Of a stretch of 64,000 nt of DNA, positions 51,415-60,452 are shown piece by piece. The DNA comes from Ectothiorhodospira sp. BSL-9 (GTDB taxonomy: Bacteria > Pseudomonadota > Gammaproteobacteria > Ectothiorhodospirales > Ectothiorhodospiraceae), in NCBI RefSeq assembly GCF_001632845.1, contig NZ_CP011994.1, positions 3,482,001 to 3,546,000 on the forward strand. The letters are read 5' to 3'. Below the pieces are notes generated by a model that made no database searches, was not told the DNA's origin, and was given only the letters and a program-made list of their open reading frames with translations. The number at the start of each line of letters is the position of its first letter. Position 1 is the stretch's first letter. The position numbers and the translations under genes were made by a program.

Positions 51415-52164
51415 ATGGCACAGATGCAGACACTGGCCCGCCAAACGCCGGCCAGAGAAGTGGGACAGCCGATGATGACCCCGGACGATATCCTGGCACA
51501 ACTGAGGGATCTGGAAGCACGCCATGCTCCGCTCAGCGTGCGACTGGGCAATGAACAGGACTTCTTCAACAGCCGCTTACTGCGTATGGATCCTTCCCAT
51601 GGATGGTTGTTCCTGGAGGAACTCAAGCCCTACCAGGGCCACCTGCGGGTCGCACCCGGGCAACCCATGCATGTGTACGCCGTCTTCGGTGACATGGGCG
51701 CTCATTTCTGCACCGAGGTGATGCACACCGGCGAGCATGATGGCGTGGCCTTCTATGTTCTGGGACTTCCGGAGAAAATGGACTCGGAACAAAAACGCAC
51801 CCATTTCCGAACCCCCGTGGAACATTCCCTGGGTACCAGAGTGACGCTCACCAACCGTGACGGACGCCAGTTCACCGGTCGGCTGGTGGACGTATCCCTG
51901 GGCGGGCTGAGCGCCCATTTCGACCTGGACACCCCCATCAGCGCCCCGGAACTGCTTGACGTCAAAGGTCTGCAACTCCCTGGCATCCCCCCCATCGATT
52001 GCGGGCTTCAGGTACGGTTCGCCAGGGACGACAAGGACAAGGGACTGCGACTGGTGGGGGGGCGATTCTTCGACCTGACCCCGGAGGACGAGCGGCATCT
52101 GCTGCGGACCCTGCTGGTACTGGAGCGGGAGGAAACGCAGCATCATCGCAGGCATGATGACTGA
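51415..52164 (+). CDS. ycgR: YcgR-type flagellar brake protein (PilZ domain)
   Basis: 249 residues from the ATG at 51415, preceded by GGGAGG ten bases upstream; an ATG six codons earlier is less likely. The N-terminal YcgR domain (about 25-120) is followed by a PilZ domain with the c-di-GMP motif RxxxR in KRTHFRTPV and the DxSxxG motif in VDVSLGGLSAHF. In enterics it slows motor rotation when c-di-GMP is high. Located after flgMN. Confidence 0.88.
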   Translation: MAQMQTLARQTPAREVGQPMMTPDDILAQLRDLEARHAPLSVRLGNEQDFFNSRLLRMDPSHGWLFLEELKPYQGHLRVAPGQPMHVYAVFGDMGAHFCTEVMHTGEHDGVAFYVLGLPEKMDSEQKRTHFRTPVEHSLGTRVTLTNRDGRQFTGRLVDVSLGGLSAHFDLDTPISAPELLDVKGLQLPGIPPIDCGLQVRFARDDKDKGLRLVGGRFFDLTPEDERHLLRTLLVLEREETQHHRRHDD

Positions 52165-52172
52165 AGACCTCT

Positions 52173-52200
52173 GCGGATCTCAGACCTCCGTGAGATCCGC
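52173..52200. terminator. Possible bidirectional terminator between ycgR and kinase remnant
   Basis: Perfect ten-base arms GCGGATCTCA/TGAGATCCGC, eight-base loop, spanning the last codons of the convergent kinase gene. No T-run on either side, so terminator function is uncertain. Confidence 0.45.
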
Positions 52201-54982
52201 CCCGCGGGCCTTCATGAACGATTCCACCACTCGTATGAAAACCGCCATATCCAGGGGCTTGGTGAGGTACTGATCAAACCCGGCCTCCTGGCCTCGCTCG
52301 ATATCCCTTTCGGTGGCGTTGGCGGTCAGGGCGATCACCGGGATCTCAGCGGTCTGGGGCTCCTGGCGCAAGCGCTGCAGCACATCATAACCATTCATCC
52401 CCGGCATATTGATATCCAGGATGATCAGATCCGGTCGGTGGGCTCTGGCCAACTCCAGACCCAGACCACCCGAGGGGGCATTGAGCACCTGCACGCCAAC
52501 ACGCTGGCGCAGCACATGCTCCACCAATCGCAGATTGGCAGGGTTGTCGTCCACATGCAGCACCGTGAAACGACGATCCTGACCAGCGACGGCGGCTGAC
52601 GAGTGCAACGGGCCGAGCTCATCCCCACCCTCCTGAGCCGCAGTCTCACCGGCCTTGAGCTCGAACCAGAAGCAACTGCCCTGCTCCAGCCCTTCCATGC
52701 CGATCACTCCCCCCATGAGTTCCATCAAGCGCTGGCTGATGGCCAGGCCGATACCGGTGCCTTCAATGGATTCGTCGCCGTCCTCATGGAGCCGGGCAAA
52801 GGGTTGAAACAGGGAGCCCCGAAGGGATTCGGGTACACCGCGCCCCGTATCACGCACGCGCACGAGCACGGTTTCGGCACGCGCCTGGGCATCCAGCCAC
52901 ACCTCGCCATGGGGGCGGTTGTACTTGATGGCATTGGATATCAGATTGATCAGCACCTGCTTGAGCCGGGTGCGATCCGCCATCAGAACCTGATCCACCT
53001 GCCCCACGTGGATGGTGATGCCCTTATCCTGGGCCAGTGGCCTCAACAGTGTCAGACAATCCCTGACCACATCCGACAGGGGCACGGCCTCGATGGACAT
53101 CTCGATCCGGCCGGACTCGACCCGGGCCAGATCCAGCACCTCGTTGATCAGATCCAGCAGATGACGCCCACCGCGCAGGATCTCCCTCACGCTCTCCTGC
53201 TGACCCTCATCCAGTGACGGGTCGGCCTCCAGCAACTGGGAAAACCCAAGCACCGCGTTCATGGGCGTGCGCAGCTCATGACTCATGCGCGACAGGAATT
53301 CCGATTTGGCCTGGTTGGCCCGATCCGCCTGCTCCTTGGCCTCCTGCCATCGACTCATGGCCAGGTGACGCCCCTCTTCGGCACTCAGGGCCGCCGCCAG
53401 GATCCCGAGGATTCGTTCGTCCTCATCGTTAGGCTGCATATGACCGGTGGATACCACGCAGAGACTCCCCACCACCTGATCCTGACAGCGGACCGCATGG
53501 CCCATGTAGGACTTGATCCCGTAGCGTTTCACATAGGGGTCACGCTCAGCGTAGGGCGTCTGCGTCAGGTCCCCGGTGACGTAATTCTTCCCGAGGGTGC
53601 CGTTGATCACGTCATGGCAAACATGCCCCTCGGGTGCATCGCTCAGGGGCATGTCCTCGGGGGTTCGCCAACGTCCCAGGGAAAAGAGTCGACCGTCCTT
53701 CAACCGATGGTACAGCGCGGCCTCACTCTCCAGGAGTTCGCCGCAGACCTGGGTGATTCGCGTGACATTCTCCTGATAGTCGGGCCCCAGGCTGGCCAGG
53801 CATTCATTCAGGCGAATCAGTCGGCGCTCCATCCGCTTGCGTCGCTCCACATCCCTGACGACCCCCACCGCGTACCAGCCATCCGTCATCTGCAGCGAAG
53901 ACAGGGACAGTTCTCCGGCCAAACGGCTGCCATCACGACACTGGGCAGAAACTTCCACGATCCGATCGACAGCGTCTCCGGTCCCTGTCTGAGCAAAGTG
54001 GTCCATGGCATGGTTCACTGCCGGGGTCGGGCCTCCCGGCATCACCATCTGGTGCAGATCACGCCCCAGGGCTTCATCCCTGCGATAACCGAACAAGCGC
54101 TCGGCAGATTTATTCCAGAAGACCACCTGGCCACGAGGGTCCATCATGACGATGGCATCCTGGGCCACATCCGTGATGGCAGTGAGCATCACCTGACTCT
54201 TCTTCAGTTCGCCGGAGCGTTCCTTGACCTGCCGCTCCACTGACAAATGCCGAACCCTCAGCAGCATGACCAGCATCGTCGCCAGCACTGTGAAAAGCAT
54301 CCCCAGCCCACCCACTCCCCAGGTCCGGTCGCCGGCAAGACCCTGGTTCTGGCTCAAGGGCGGAAGCACCAGAGGGCTCGACACCGGTGCCTGCACCCCA
54401 TGCATGGCCTGGGAGTGCAGGGTTGCAAGGCGCACAAATTCCATCTGTTGCTCGCGCTGATCCAGTTGCTGGGCCACGCTCACCCCCAGCCCGGTCAGCA
54501 ACAAACCGCTGACCAGCACAAAAGCAGCCTCCAGATAAGGGGCTGCCGGTCGAACGACCCCGCTTCGGCCACGCCGCGTGACGATGGCCACACCCAGGCC
54601 AAACACCACCAACAGGCCCAGTCCCGCCAAAAGGGCGGGGCGGCTGCCACGGTGGATCTGTGACCACCACAAGGTATCCGGGGCGTCCAGCCCAACCACC
54701 ATCAGCAACTGACCCGTCTGCGGATGCACCACAGGCGCCAGGCTGGATACGAACTGGCCGTATTCGTCAGTATAGGGCTGCGTGGTCGTGGCCTGCAGGG
54801 ACTGAAGAACCCAGCCCAGTTCATCAGGCGGGGACTCATAGCGAGTGCCCGGCGGACTGGCCAATGGGTCGTCCGGGTGAAAGCTTTCCGGGCCGAAGAA
54901 CCACTCTCCATCGCGTGGCGCAACCGTCCAGAGCTCGCCACCCCCATGGCGCTCGGCCAGCGCCCGCAATTGCACCCGCATG
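52180..54982 (-). pseudogene. Hybrid sensor histidine kinase, 3' part (split by IS66 tandem)
   Basis: This fragment holds about 930 codons after the break: the end of a periplasmic sensor region, three membrane segments ([57 protein letters not shown]), a PAS domain ([20 protein letters not shown]), a GAF-like domain, a HisKA site [18 protein letters not shown], an ATPase domain ([29 protein letters not shown]) and a receiver with the acceptor Asp in [16 protein letters not shown]. Joined to 59683-59971 across one copy of the 8-bp target duplication, it gives an unbroken 1027-residue protein. Inactivated as an intact sensor, though the kinase half is open and has no internal stop. Confidence 0.93.
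54975..54982. repeat. Left copy of 8-bp target duplication
   Basis: CCCGCATG directly before the left end of the IS66 tandem. The identical 8-mer follows the right end at 59683-59690. Eight bases is the usual duplication of IS66 elements. Confidence 0.92.
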
Positions 54983-55015
54983 GTAAGTGTCCGGTAGGGC
55001 ACGTATACCCAACCC

Positions 55016-56653
55016 TCACTCCCCGCTGTCATTCTCCCCGCAGGCCTGGGTGGGCGGTTCCCAGTGATAGGGCAGCAGTTCGTGGAGGCGATTGGCGGGA
55101 TGATCCTGGATGCGCTCAAGCACATCGATCAGGTAGTGACGCGGGTTCACCCCGTTCTGCTTGCAGGTTTCCAGGAGGGTGAGCAGGATGGCCAGGGCGT
55201 GGCCACCATTCTCGGAGCCGGTGAAGTTCCAGTTCTTGCGACTCACGCACACCCCGCGCAGGGCGCGTTCGCCGCGGTTGTTGTCGGGCTCCAGGCGGCC
55301 ATCCTCAGTGAAGCGCATCAGGGCCTGCCAGTGGTTGAGGACATAACCGATCGCCTTGGCGAAGTCTCCCCGGGGCGGCAGGCTGGGCAGGATGCGATCC
55401 AGCAGGCGACGCAAGCGCTTGAGGATGGGCACCGTGCGGCGCTGGCGGGCCTCGCGGATCTGCTCGGGGTCCGTGATCCCCTGTTCGCGCAGGCGCGACT
55501 CCACCTGGTAGATCGCCGTGATCAGCTTCATCACCAGATGCACCCGGCCGCGTTTTTTGTGTTTGCGGGCGATCTTTTCGAACGGGCGCCTCGCATGGGC
55601 CCAGCAGGCACACCAGATCAGCGCCTCCTGGATCCGCTCGGCGTTCAGGTAGCCCGCATAGGCATCGGCTTGCAGATATCCCTGGTAGTCACGCAGGTGT
55701 TCCAGCGGACCTTCCTGGGATCGGTTGGTGGTGTAGTCGTAGAACACCGGGATGATGCCGTCCTCCCGCCCGCGGCCCAGGTAGAGCCACAGGCGACAGG
55801 TTCGGGTTTGTCGTCGGCCCTTTTCCAGTTGCGGCACCGTGGTGTCGTCGCTGTGAACGACCGGACTGGCCAGGGCATCCTGGCGAACGAGGTCGGCCAG
55901 CGGGGCCAGGACCGAGGCGGACAGCAGCACGTAGTCGCACAGCCGCTGGCGGGGGACGTCGTAACCATCCCGGGCCAGCTGCTGGCTGATGCGGTTGAGC
56001 GGCAGATGATCCGCGAACTTGCTGATCACGGTATGGGCCAGCAGGCTGGCACCCACCTGGGCGCCGGGGATCGGTGGCGAGGGGCGCGGTGGAGAGACGA
56101 TGGTGCGCTCCCCGTCATCCCCCTGGATCGCATACTTGGGCACCTCGTGGCGCTTCACGTACAGCTGCCCGGGTTGGTACTCCAGGGTCTCGGTCACCTC
56201 GACACCGATCTCCACCAGCGGGCCGCCGTTCTGGGCCTCCAGTTGGGCCCGGGTTTCGTCGTCGTAGTCGTAGCGCTGCGTCTCCCGGGGCAATTCCGGT
56301 GGGAGGACACGGCGACCTCGAGGGGGCTGGGTCTTGCGCCGCTTTTTGGGCGCCTCGGTGGTTTCTTCTTCGTCTTGCTCGGGGATCGGGGCTTCCTGCG
56401 GGTGGAAGAGATCCTGCTGGAGGTAACAGCCACGCTCGGAGCTTTGCCCGAAGCGTTTGCGCTGGGCCTCAAGGACCTGGCGCTTGAGATTCTCCAGTTG
56501 TTCGCTCAGCTCATTGATCGTGGACTGCTGCTGGGCGAGTAGCTGGGACTGCTGCTCAATGAGCTGATCACGGTCCGCCAGGGCAGCGCGGAACTGCGAT
56601 TCGCGCAGGCCGGAAGGGGGTGTCGGCAGGTCTTGTGCAGTGCCGTTCAACAT
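55016..56653 (-). CDS. tnpC: IS66 transposase TnpC (copy 1)
   Basis: 545 residues. DDE transposase of the IS66 family: N-terminal coiled coil ([20 protein letters not shown]), a zinc-binding segment, the first catalytic Asp in [17 protein letters not shown], another in [16 protein letters not shown] with [19 protein letters not shown], and the glutamate region [20 protein letters not shown]. Starts MLNGTAQDL, versus MLKGAAQDL in copy 2. Intact. Confidence 0.95.
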   Translation of the reverse strand: MLNGTAQDLPTPPSGLRESQFRAALADRDQLIEQQSQLLAQQQSTINELSEQLENLKRQVLEAQRKRFGQSSERGCYLQQDLFHPQEAPIPEQDEEETTEAPKKRRKTQPPRGRRVLPPELPRETQRYDYDDETRAQLEAQNGGPLVEIGVEVTETLEYQPGQLYVKRHEVPKYAIQGDDGERTIVSPPRPSPPIPGAQVGASLLAHTVISKFADHLPLNRISQQLARDGYDVPRQRLCDYVLLSASVLAPLADLVRQDALASPVVHSDDTTVPQLEKGRRQTRTCRLWLYLGRGREDGIIPVFYDYTTNRSQEGPLEHLRDYQGYLQADAYAGYLNAERIQEALIWCACWAHARRPFEKIARKHKKRGRVHLVMKLITAIYQVESRLREQGITDPEQIREARQRRTVPILKRLRRLLDRILPSLPPRGDFAKAIGYVLNHWQALMRFTEDGRLEPDNNRGERALRGVCVSRKNWNFTGSENGGHALAILLTLLETCKQNGVNPRHYLIDVLERIQDHPANRLHELLPYHWEPPTQACGENDSGE

Positions 56654-56712
56654 GCCCGCATTTTACCACGCCGAAAGCGCTAAGTGGCTGACTTATTGAT
56701 GGTATTTATCTA

Positions 56713-57078
56713 TCAACGGGTGGCTGTGGCAAGGCATTTTTGCGGGGTTTCCAGGCGCCGCCAATCGATACCCTCGAACAGCGCCTGCATCTGGCTGCGG
56801 GAGAGCCGAACCTCACCCTCTGCATCTCCATCCACCTGCTGGAGCCACTTGAAGCGCCCCTTCTCCAGGCGCTTGTAGATCATCACAAAGCCCTGGCCAT
56901 CCCAGTACAGGGCCTTGAGCTTGTCCCCAGCCCGGTTGCGGAAGACGAACAACTCACCGCTGAGCGGATCCCGCTCCAGGGCCTCGACGATCTCGATGCA
57001 CAGACCATCGAAGGCCTTGCGGAAATCCACCGGCGCCACTGCCAGGTGGATGGCCACCCCCGTGGGCCACGCGATCAT
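56713..57078 (-). CDS. tnpB: IS66 accessory protein TnpB (copy 1)
   Basis: 121 residues starting MIAWPTGVAIHLAVAPVDFR. The IS66 Orf2/TnpB family shows VDFRKAFDGLC, DPLSGELFVFRNRAGDKLKA and WDGQGFVMIYKRLEKGRFKW, all present. Needed for IS66 transposition, mechanism unclear. A larger open frame to 57258 runs across the junction into copy 2 and is an artefact of the tandem. Confidence 0.92.
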   Translation of the reverse strand: MIAWPTGVAIHLAVAPVDFRKAFDGLCIEIVEALERDPLSGELFVFRNRAGDKLKALYWDGQGFVMIYKRLEKGRFKWLQQVDGDAEGEVRLSRSQMQALFEGIDWRRLETPQKCLATATR

Positions 57079-57115
57079 GCCTCCAGGACCTCCATGGCCC
57101 GTTGCAGGGTCTGGG
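57075..57115 (-). pseudogene. tnpA remnant (copy 1)
   Basis: Only the last 41 bases of tnpA, matching the end of the intact gene at 59208-59248, remain before copy 2 begins. Confidence 0.88.
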
Positions 57116-57148
57116 GTAAGTGTCCGGTAGGGCACGTATACCCAACCC

Positions 57149-58786
57149 TCACTCCCCGCTGTCATTCTCCCCGCAGGCCTGGGTGGGCGGTTCCCAGTGA
57201 TAGGGCAGCAGTTCGTGGAGGCGATTGGCGGGATGATCCTGGATGCGCTCAAGCACATCGATCAGGTAGTGACGCGGGTTCACCCCGTTCTGCTTGCAGG
57301 TTTCCAGGAGGGTGAGCAGGATGGCCAGGGCGTGGCCACCATTCTCGGAGCCGGTGAAGTTCCAGTTCTTGCGGCTCACGCATACCCCGCGCAGGGCGCG
57401 TTCGCCGCGGTTGTTGTCGGGCTCCAGGCGGCCATCCTCAGTGAAGCGCATCAGGGCCTGCCAGTGGTTGAGGACATAACCGATCGCCTTGGCGAAGTCT
57501 CCCCGGGGCGGCAGGCTGGGCAGGATGCGGTCCAGCAGGCGACGCAAGCGCTTGAGGATGGGCACCGTGCGGCGCTGGCGGGCCTCGCGGATCTGCTCGG
57601 GGTCCGTGATCCCCTGTTCGCGCAGGCGCGATTCCACCTGGTAGATCGCCGTGATCAGCTTCATCACCAGATGCACCCGGCCGCGTTTTTTGTGTTTGCG
57701 GGCGATCTTTTCGAACGGGCGCCTCGCATGGGCCCAGCAGGCACACCAGATCAGCGCCTCCTGGATCCGCTCGGCGTTCAGGTAGCCCGCATAGGCATCG
57801 GCTTGCAGATATCCCTGGTAGTCACGCAGGTGTTCCAGCGGACCTTCCTGGGATCGGTTGGTGGTGTAGTCGTAGAACACCGGGATGATGCCGTCCTCCC
57901 GCCCGCGGCCCAGGTAGAGCCACAGGCGACAGGTTCGGGTTTGTCGTCGGCCCTTTTCCAGTTGCGGCACCGTGGTGTCGTCACTGTGAACGACCGGACT
58001 GGCCAGGGCATCCTGGCGAACGAGGTCGGCCAGCGGGGCCAGGACCGAGGCGGACAGCAGCACGTAGTCGCACAGCCGCTGGCGGGGGACGTCGTAACCA
58101 TCCCGGGCCAGCTGCTGGCTGATGCGGTTGAGCGGCAGATGATCCGCGAACTTGCTGATCACGGTATGGGCCAGCAGGCTGGCACCCACCTGGGCGCCGG
58201 GGATCGGTGGCGAGGGGCGCGGTGGAGAGACGATGGTGCGCTCCCCGTCATCCCCCTGGATCGCATACTTGGGCACCTCGTGGCGCTTCACGTACAGCTG
58301 CCCGGGTTGGTACTCCAGGGTCTCGGTCACCTCGACACCGATCTCCACCAGCGGGCCGCCGTTCTGGGCTTCCAGTTGGGCCCGGGTTTCGTCGTCGTAG
58401 TCGTAGCGCTGCGTCTCCCGGGGCAATTCCGGTGGGAGGACACGGCGACCTCGAGGGGGCTGGGTCTTGCGCCGCTTTTTGGGCGCCTCGGTGGTTTCTT
58501 CTTCGTCTTGCTCGGGGATCGGGGCTTCCTGCGGGTGGAAGAGATCCTGCTGGAGGTAACAGCCACGCTCGGAGCTTTGCCCGAAGCGTTTGCGCTGGGC
58601 CTCAAGGACCTGGCGCTTGAGATTCTCCAGTTGTTCGCTCAGCTCATTGATCGTGGACTGCTGCTGGGCGAGTAGCTGGGACTGCTGCTCAATGAGCTGA
58701 TCACGGTCCGCCAGGGCAGCGCGGAACTGCGATTCGCGCAGGCCGGAAGGGGGTGTCGGCAGGTCTTGTGCAGCGCCCTTTAACAT
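57149..58786 (-). CDS. tnpC: IS66 transposase TnpC (copy 2)
   Basis: 545 residues, the same domains and catalytic residues as the copy at 55016-56653; the visible protein differences are in the first few residues (MLKGAAQDL). Base changes are mostly silent. Probably functional. Confidence 0.95.
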   Translation of the reverse strand: MLKGAAQDLPTPPSGLRESQFRAALADRDQLIEQQSQLLAQQQSTINELSEQLENLKRQVLEAQRKRFGQSSERGCYLQQDLFHPQEAPIPEQDEEETTEAPKKRRKTQPPRGRRVLPPELPRETQRYDYDDETRAQLEAQNGGPLVEIGVEVTETLEYQPGQLYVKRHEVPKYAIQGDDGERTIVSPPRPSPPIPGAQVGASLLAHTVISKFADHLPLNRISQQLARDGYDVPRQRLCDYVLLSASVLAPLADLVRQDALASPVVHSDDTTVPQLEKGRRQTRTCRLWLYLGRGREDGIIPVFYDYTTNRSQEGPLEHLRDYQGYLQADAYAGYLNAERIQEALIWCACWAHARRPFEKIARKHKKRGRVHLVMKLITAIYQVESRLREQGITDPEQIREARQRRTVPILKRLRRLLDRILPSLPPRGDFAKAIGYVLNHWQALMRFTEDGRLEPDNNRGERALRGVCVSRKNWNFTGSENGGHALAILLTLLETCKQNGVNPRHYLIDVLERIQDHPANRLHELLPYHWEPPTQACGENDSGE

Positions 58787-58845
58787 GCCCGCATTTTACC
58801 ACGCCGAAAGCGCTAAGTGGCTGACTTGTTGATGGTATTTATCTA

Positions 58846-59211
58846 TCAGCGGGTGGCTGTGGCAAGGCATTTTCGAGGGGTTTCCAGGCGCCGCCAATCG
58901 ATACCCTCGAACAGCGCCTGCATCTGGCTGCGGGAGAGCCGAACCTCACCCTCTGCATCTCCATCCACCTGCTGGAGCCACTTGAAGCGCCCCTTCTCCA
59001 GGCGCTTGTAGATCATCACAAAGCCCTGGCCATCCCAGTACAGGGCCTTGAGCTTATCCCCGGCCCGGTTGCGGAAGACGAACAACTCACCGCTGAGCGG
59101 ATCCCGCTCCAGGGCCTCGACGATCTCGATGCACAGACCATCGAAGGCCTTGCGGAAATCCACCGGCGCCACTGCCAGGTGGATGGCCACCCCCGTGGGC
59201 CAGGCGATCAT
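58846..59211 (-). CDS. tnpB: IS66 accessory protein TnpB (copy 2)
   Basis: 121 residues; the start ATG overlaps the tnpA stop (ATGA), the usual IS66 coupling. Differs from copy 1 near the C-terminus (TPRKCLATATR versus TPQKCLATATR). Confidence 0.93.
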   Translation of the reverse strand: MIAWPTGVAIHLAVAPVDFRKAFDGLCIEIVEALERDPLSGELFVFRNRAGDKLKALYWDGQGFVMIYKRLEKGRFKWLQQVDGDAEGEVRLSRSQMQALFEGIDWRRLETPRKCLATATR

Positions 59212-59591
59212 GCCTCCAGGACCTCCATGGCCCGTTGCAGGGTCTGGGCGCAAAACCCCGGATAGAGCTCGAGCCGACGACCGTGGCTCAAGGTCACCAC
59301 CACCGGTCCACCGAGCTGCGGCGACAGGTCTACGGGATCAGGGTCGTCCCCCACCGTGCGCACCGTCAAAAAGCGCTGCGTCCCGGTGGCGGGCTTCGAG
59401 GGCGAATGCTCCGCCTTGGCCTCGGTCGCGGCCACCACCCATTCCGGATAGCGCACTGCCCACTGCGATAACTGCTGGGGTGTGACCCCGTGCTGACGGG
59501 CAAAGGCCGCCTTGCTCTGGCCTGAAGCTGCCCACTGCTGGACCAGTCCCTTCCAGAAAGCGCGCTTGCGCTGTCGGACACCTCTGTTCAT
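59208..59591 (-). CDS. tnpA: IS66 accessory protein TnpA (copy 2)
   Basis: 127 residues. The N-terminal helix-turn-helix has FWKGLVQQWAASGQSKAAFA and RQHGVTPQQLSQWAVRYPEW; the C-terminus VTLSHGRRLELYPGFCAQTL is the IS66 TnpA signature. Only complete tnpA in the tandem. Confidence 0.92.
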   Translation of the reverse strand: MNRGVRQRKRAFWKGLVQQWAASGQSKAAFARQHGVTPQQLSQWAVRYPEWVVAATEAKAEHSPSKPATGTQRFLTVRTVGDDPDPVDLSPQLGGPVVVTLSHGRRLELYPGFCAQTLQRAMEVLEA

Positions 59592-59682
59592 ACCGGCACA
59601 TCTCCTTGGTTGCTTGAGATCGTGCCGTGGACGATGGGGGATCAGGGCGGGCTATGAAATATGGGTTCTAGCGGACGCGTAC

Positions 59683-59690
59683 CCCGCATG
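59683..59690. repeat. Right copy of 8-bp target duplication
   Basis: CCCGCATG directly after the right end of the element, identical to 54975-54982. Confidence 0.92.
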
Positions 59691-59971
59691 CTCTCGAAAA
59701 TCGGCGTGCCCAGGTCGTCGGCGGAGAACGTGAGGCTGTCCACGCGCCGCCAGTGCAGCGCATTGGCCACCTCGACAACCTGGATCAATAATCGGTCGCG
59801 TTGATTGGATTCCACCAGGCTCGCCTGCCAGGCCGACATGGCGAGGGCCACGACCAGCAGGATGATACCCATGAAGACCACCAGCAACCCTGGCCGAATC
59901 ACATGAGTGGGATCAGAATCCTTGACGGTCGCTCCCGGAATCAGACGGGGCGAGGAACCGGAATGGGCCAT
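59683..59971 (-). pseudogene. Hybrid sensor histidine kinase, 5' part
   Basis: Encodes the first 96 or so residues: a cytoplasmic start (MAHSGSSPRLIPGATVKDSD), the first membrane helix (28-48, GLLVVFMGIILLVVALAMSA) and the beginning of a periplasmic region (LLIQVVEVANALHWRRVDSL). The frame continues a few codons into the IS and stops at 59642. Rejoined with 52180-54974 the total is 3084 bases, exactly divisible by three. The kinase would have been transcribed toward ycgR. Confidence 0.92.
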
Positions 59972-60257
59972 GCTAGTACAGCCCGAAGCGGGCCAACGGA
60001 CTCAACACATCCGTCGCGCGGGGGTATGCAAGGCAATCAAGGGGGGTGCTGGAGGGTAACCCGGCATCAAGGCGCTCAAACCGACGAAGAGGGAGATGCG
60101 GGGCCGTAGGGGCAGACATATCAGAAACACAAAAAGGTAGAGGGGGCAGGTGAACCCAGGCGGGGGACTGGCCTCTGCAAGTCACCATCCCGCGCCGAAG
60201 GATACACCAAACCCCCTCTACCTGCACCGTTACCTCAAAGAGGCGACGGTAAAGACC
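59972..60257. other. 286-base region between kinase start and LH beta
   Basis: Contains 12-base arms AGGTAGAGGGGG/CCCCCTCTACCT (60135-60146 and 60212-60223) separated by 65 bases. On the minus strand the second arm runs into TTTT, so this may end the antenna transcript. An open frame at 59973-60227 on the minus strand has no recognisable features and overlaps this structure; I do not call it. The kinase promoter should also be here. Confidence 0.6.
60135..60223 (-). terminator. Possible terminator of the antenna operon
   Basis: A perfect 12-base stem with a 65-base loop, followed on the minus strand by TTTTTGTGTTT, 35 bases after the LH beta stop. The large loop makes simple intrinsic termination uncertain. 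Confidence 0.5.
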
Positions 60258-60395
60258 TTAGTAGAAAGGTCTCCACAGGAACACCAGGAAGTGGGCAGCA
60301 GCCGCCAGCACCATGAACACGGTGAAGGTGGTCTTGAACTGCTCGTGGAATTCCTTGGCTTGTTCTTCGGTCAGACCGGAGATGCTGTCATTCAT
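60258..60395 (-). CDS. pucB: Light-harvesting antenna beta subunit (PucB-like)
   Basis: 45 residues, too short for most gene callers. MNDSISGLTEEQAKEFHEQF then one membrane helix and the end AAAAHFLVFLWRPFY. His35 in the A-x-x-x-H motif binds bacteriochlorophyll; His17 is the second conserved histidine. The position nine residues after His35 is Phe, where LH1 beta has Trp. RBS context AGAGGGCTTT is the same as before the alpha gene. LH1 or LH2 type is not certain; the partner alpha looks LH2-like. Confidence 0.9.
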   Translation of the reverse strand: MNDSISGLTEEQAKEFHEQFKTTFTVFMVLAAAAHFLVFLWRPFY

Positions 60396-60432
60396 TGGGA
60401 AAGCCCTCTAACGTGTAATCAAGAAGTCGGTC

Positions 60433-60448
60433 GGATTCAGAGGAATCC
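60433..60448 (-). other. Intercistronic hairpin between LH alpha and LH beta
   Basis: GGATTC and GAATCC pair around a four-base loop in the 57-base gap. In puf and puc operons such hairpins stabilise the antenna mRNA segment; a similar role is possible here. The stem is short. Confidence 0.45.
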
Positions 60449-60452
60449 AGAC

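Larger units (their letters stand above)
54983..57115 (-). mobile_element. IS66-family copy 1 (right end lost)
   Basis: Left end, tnpC and tnpB intact; tnpA is cut after 41 bases of its 3' end. The copy stops at GGTCTGGG, directly followed by the left end of copy 2. Confidence 0.92.
54983..59682. mobile_element. Tandem of one truncated and one complete IS66-family element
   Basis: 4700 bases. The left end GTAAGTGTCCGGTAG (54983-54997) and the inverted right end GTACGCGTCCGCTAG (59682-59668) agree at 12 of 15 positions. An internal left end with the same start occurs at 57116. Flanked by the 8-bp duplication CCCGCATG. Copy 1 (54983-57115) lacks most of tnpA and the right end; copy 2 (57116-59682) is complete. 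By my count they differ at about 16 positions in the shared 2133 bases. Confidence 0.93.
57116..59682 (-). mobile_element. IS66-family copy 2 (complete, about 2.57 kb)
   Basis: Complete element with left end, tnpC, tnpB, tnpA and right end. Its left end sits inside the tnpA sequence of copy 1. The length and three-gene layout (tnpA-tnpB-tnpC in transcription order) are typical of IS66. Confidence 0.93.

Noticed and set aside
56713-57258. Longer 181-codon version of tnpB in IS copy 1
   Set aside because: The extra N-terminus is read from the left end of IS copy 2 and exists only because of the tandem arrangement.
52180-59971. New defence or mobile system around the IS66 tandem
   Set aside because: Everything in the block is explained by two IS66 copies and one interrupted kinase gene; no cargo genes are present.
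59973-60227. 84-codon minus-strand frame downstream of LH beta
   Set aside because: No domain, overlaps a likely terminator stem and the start region of the split kinase.
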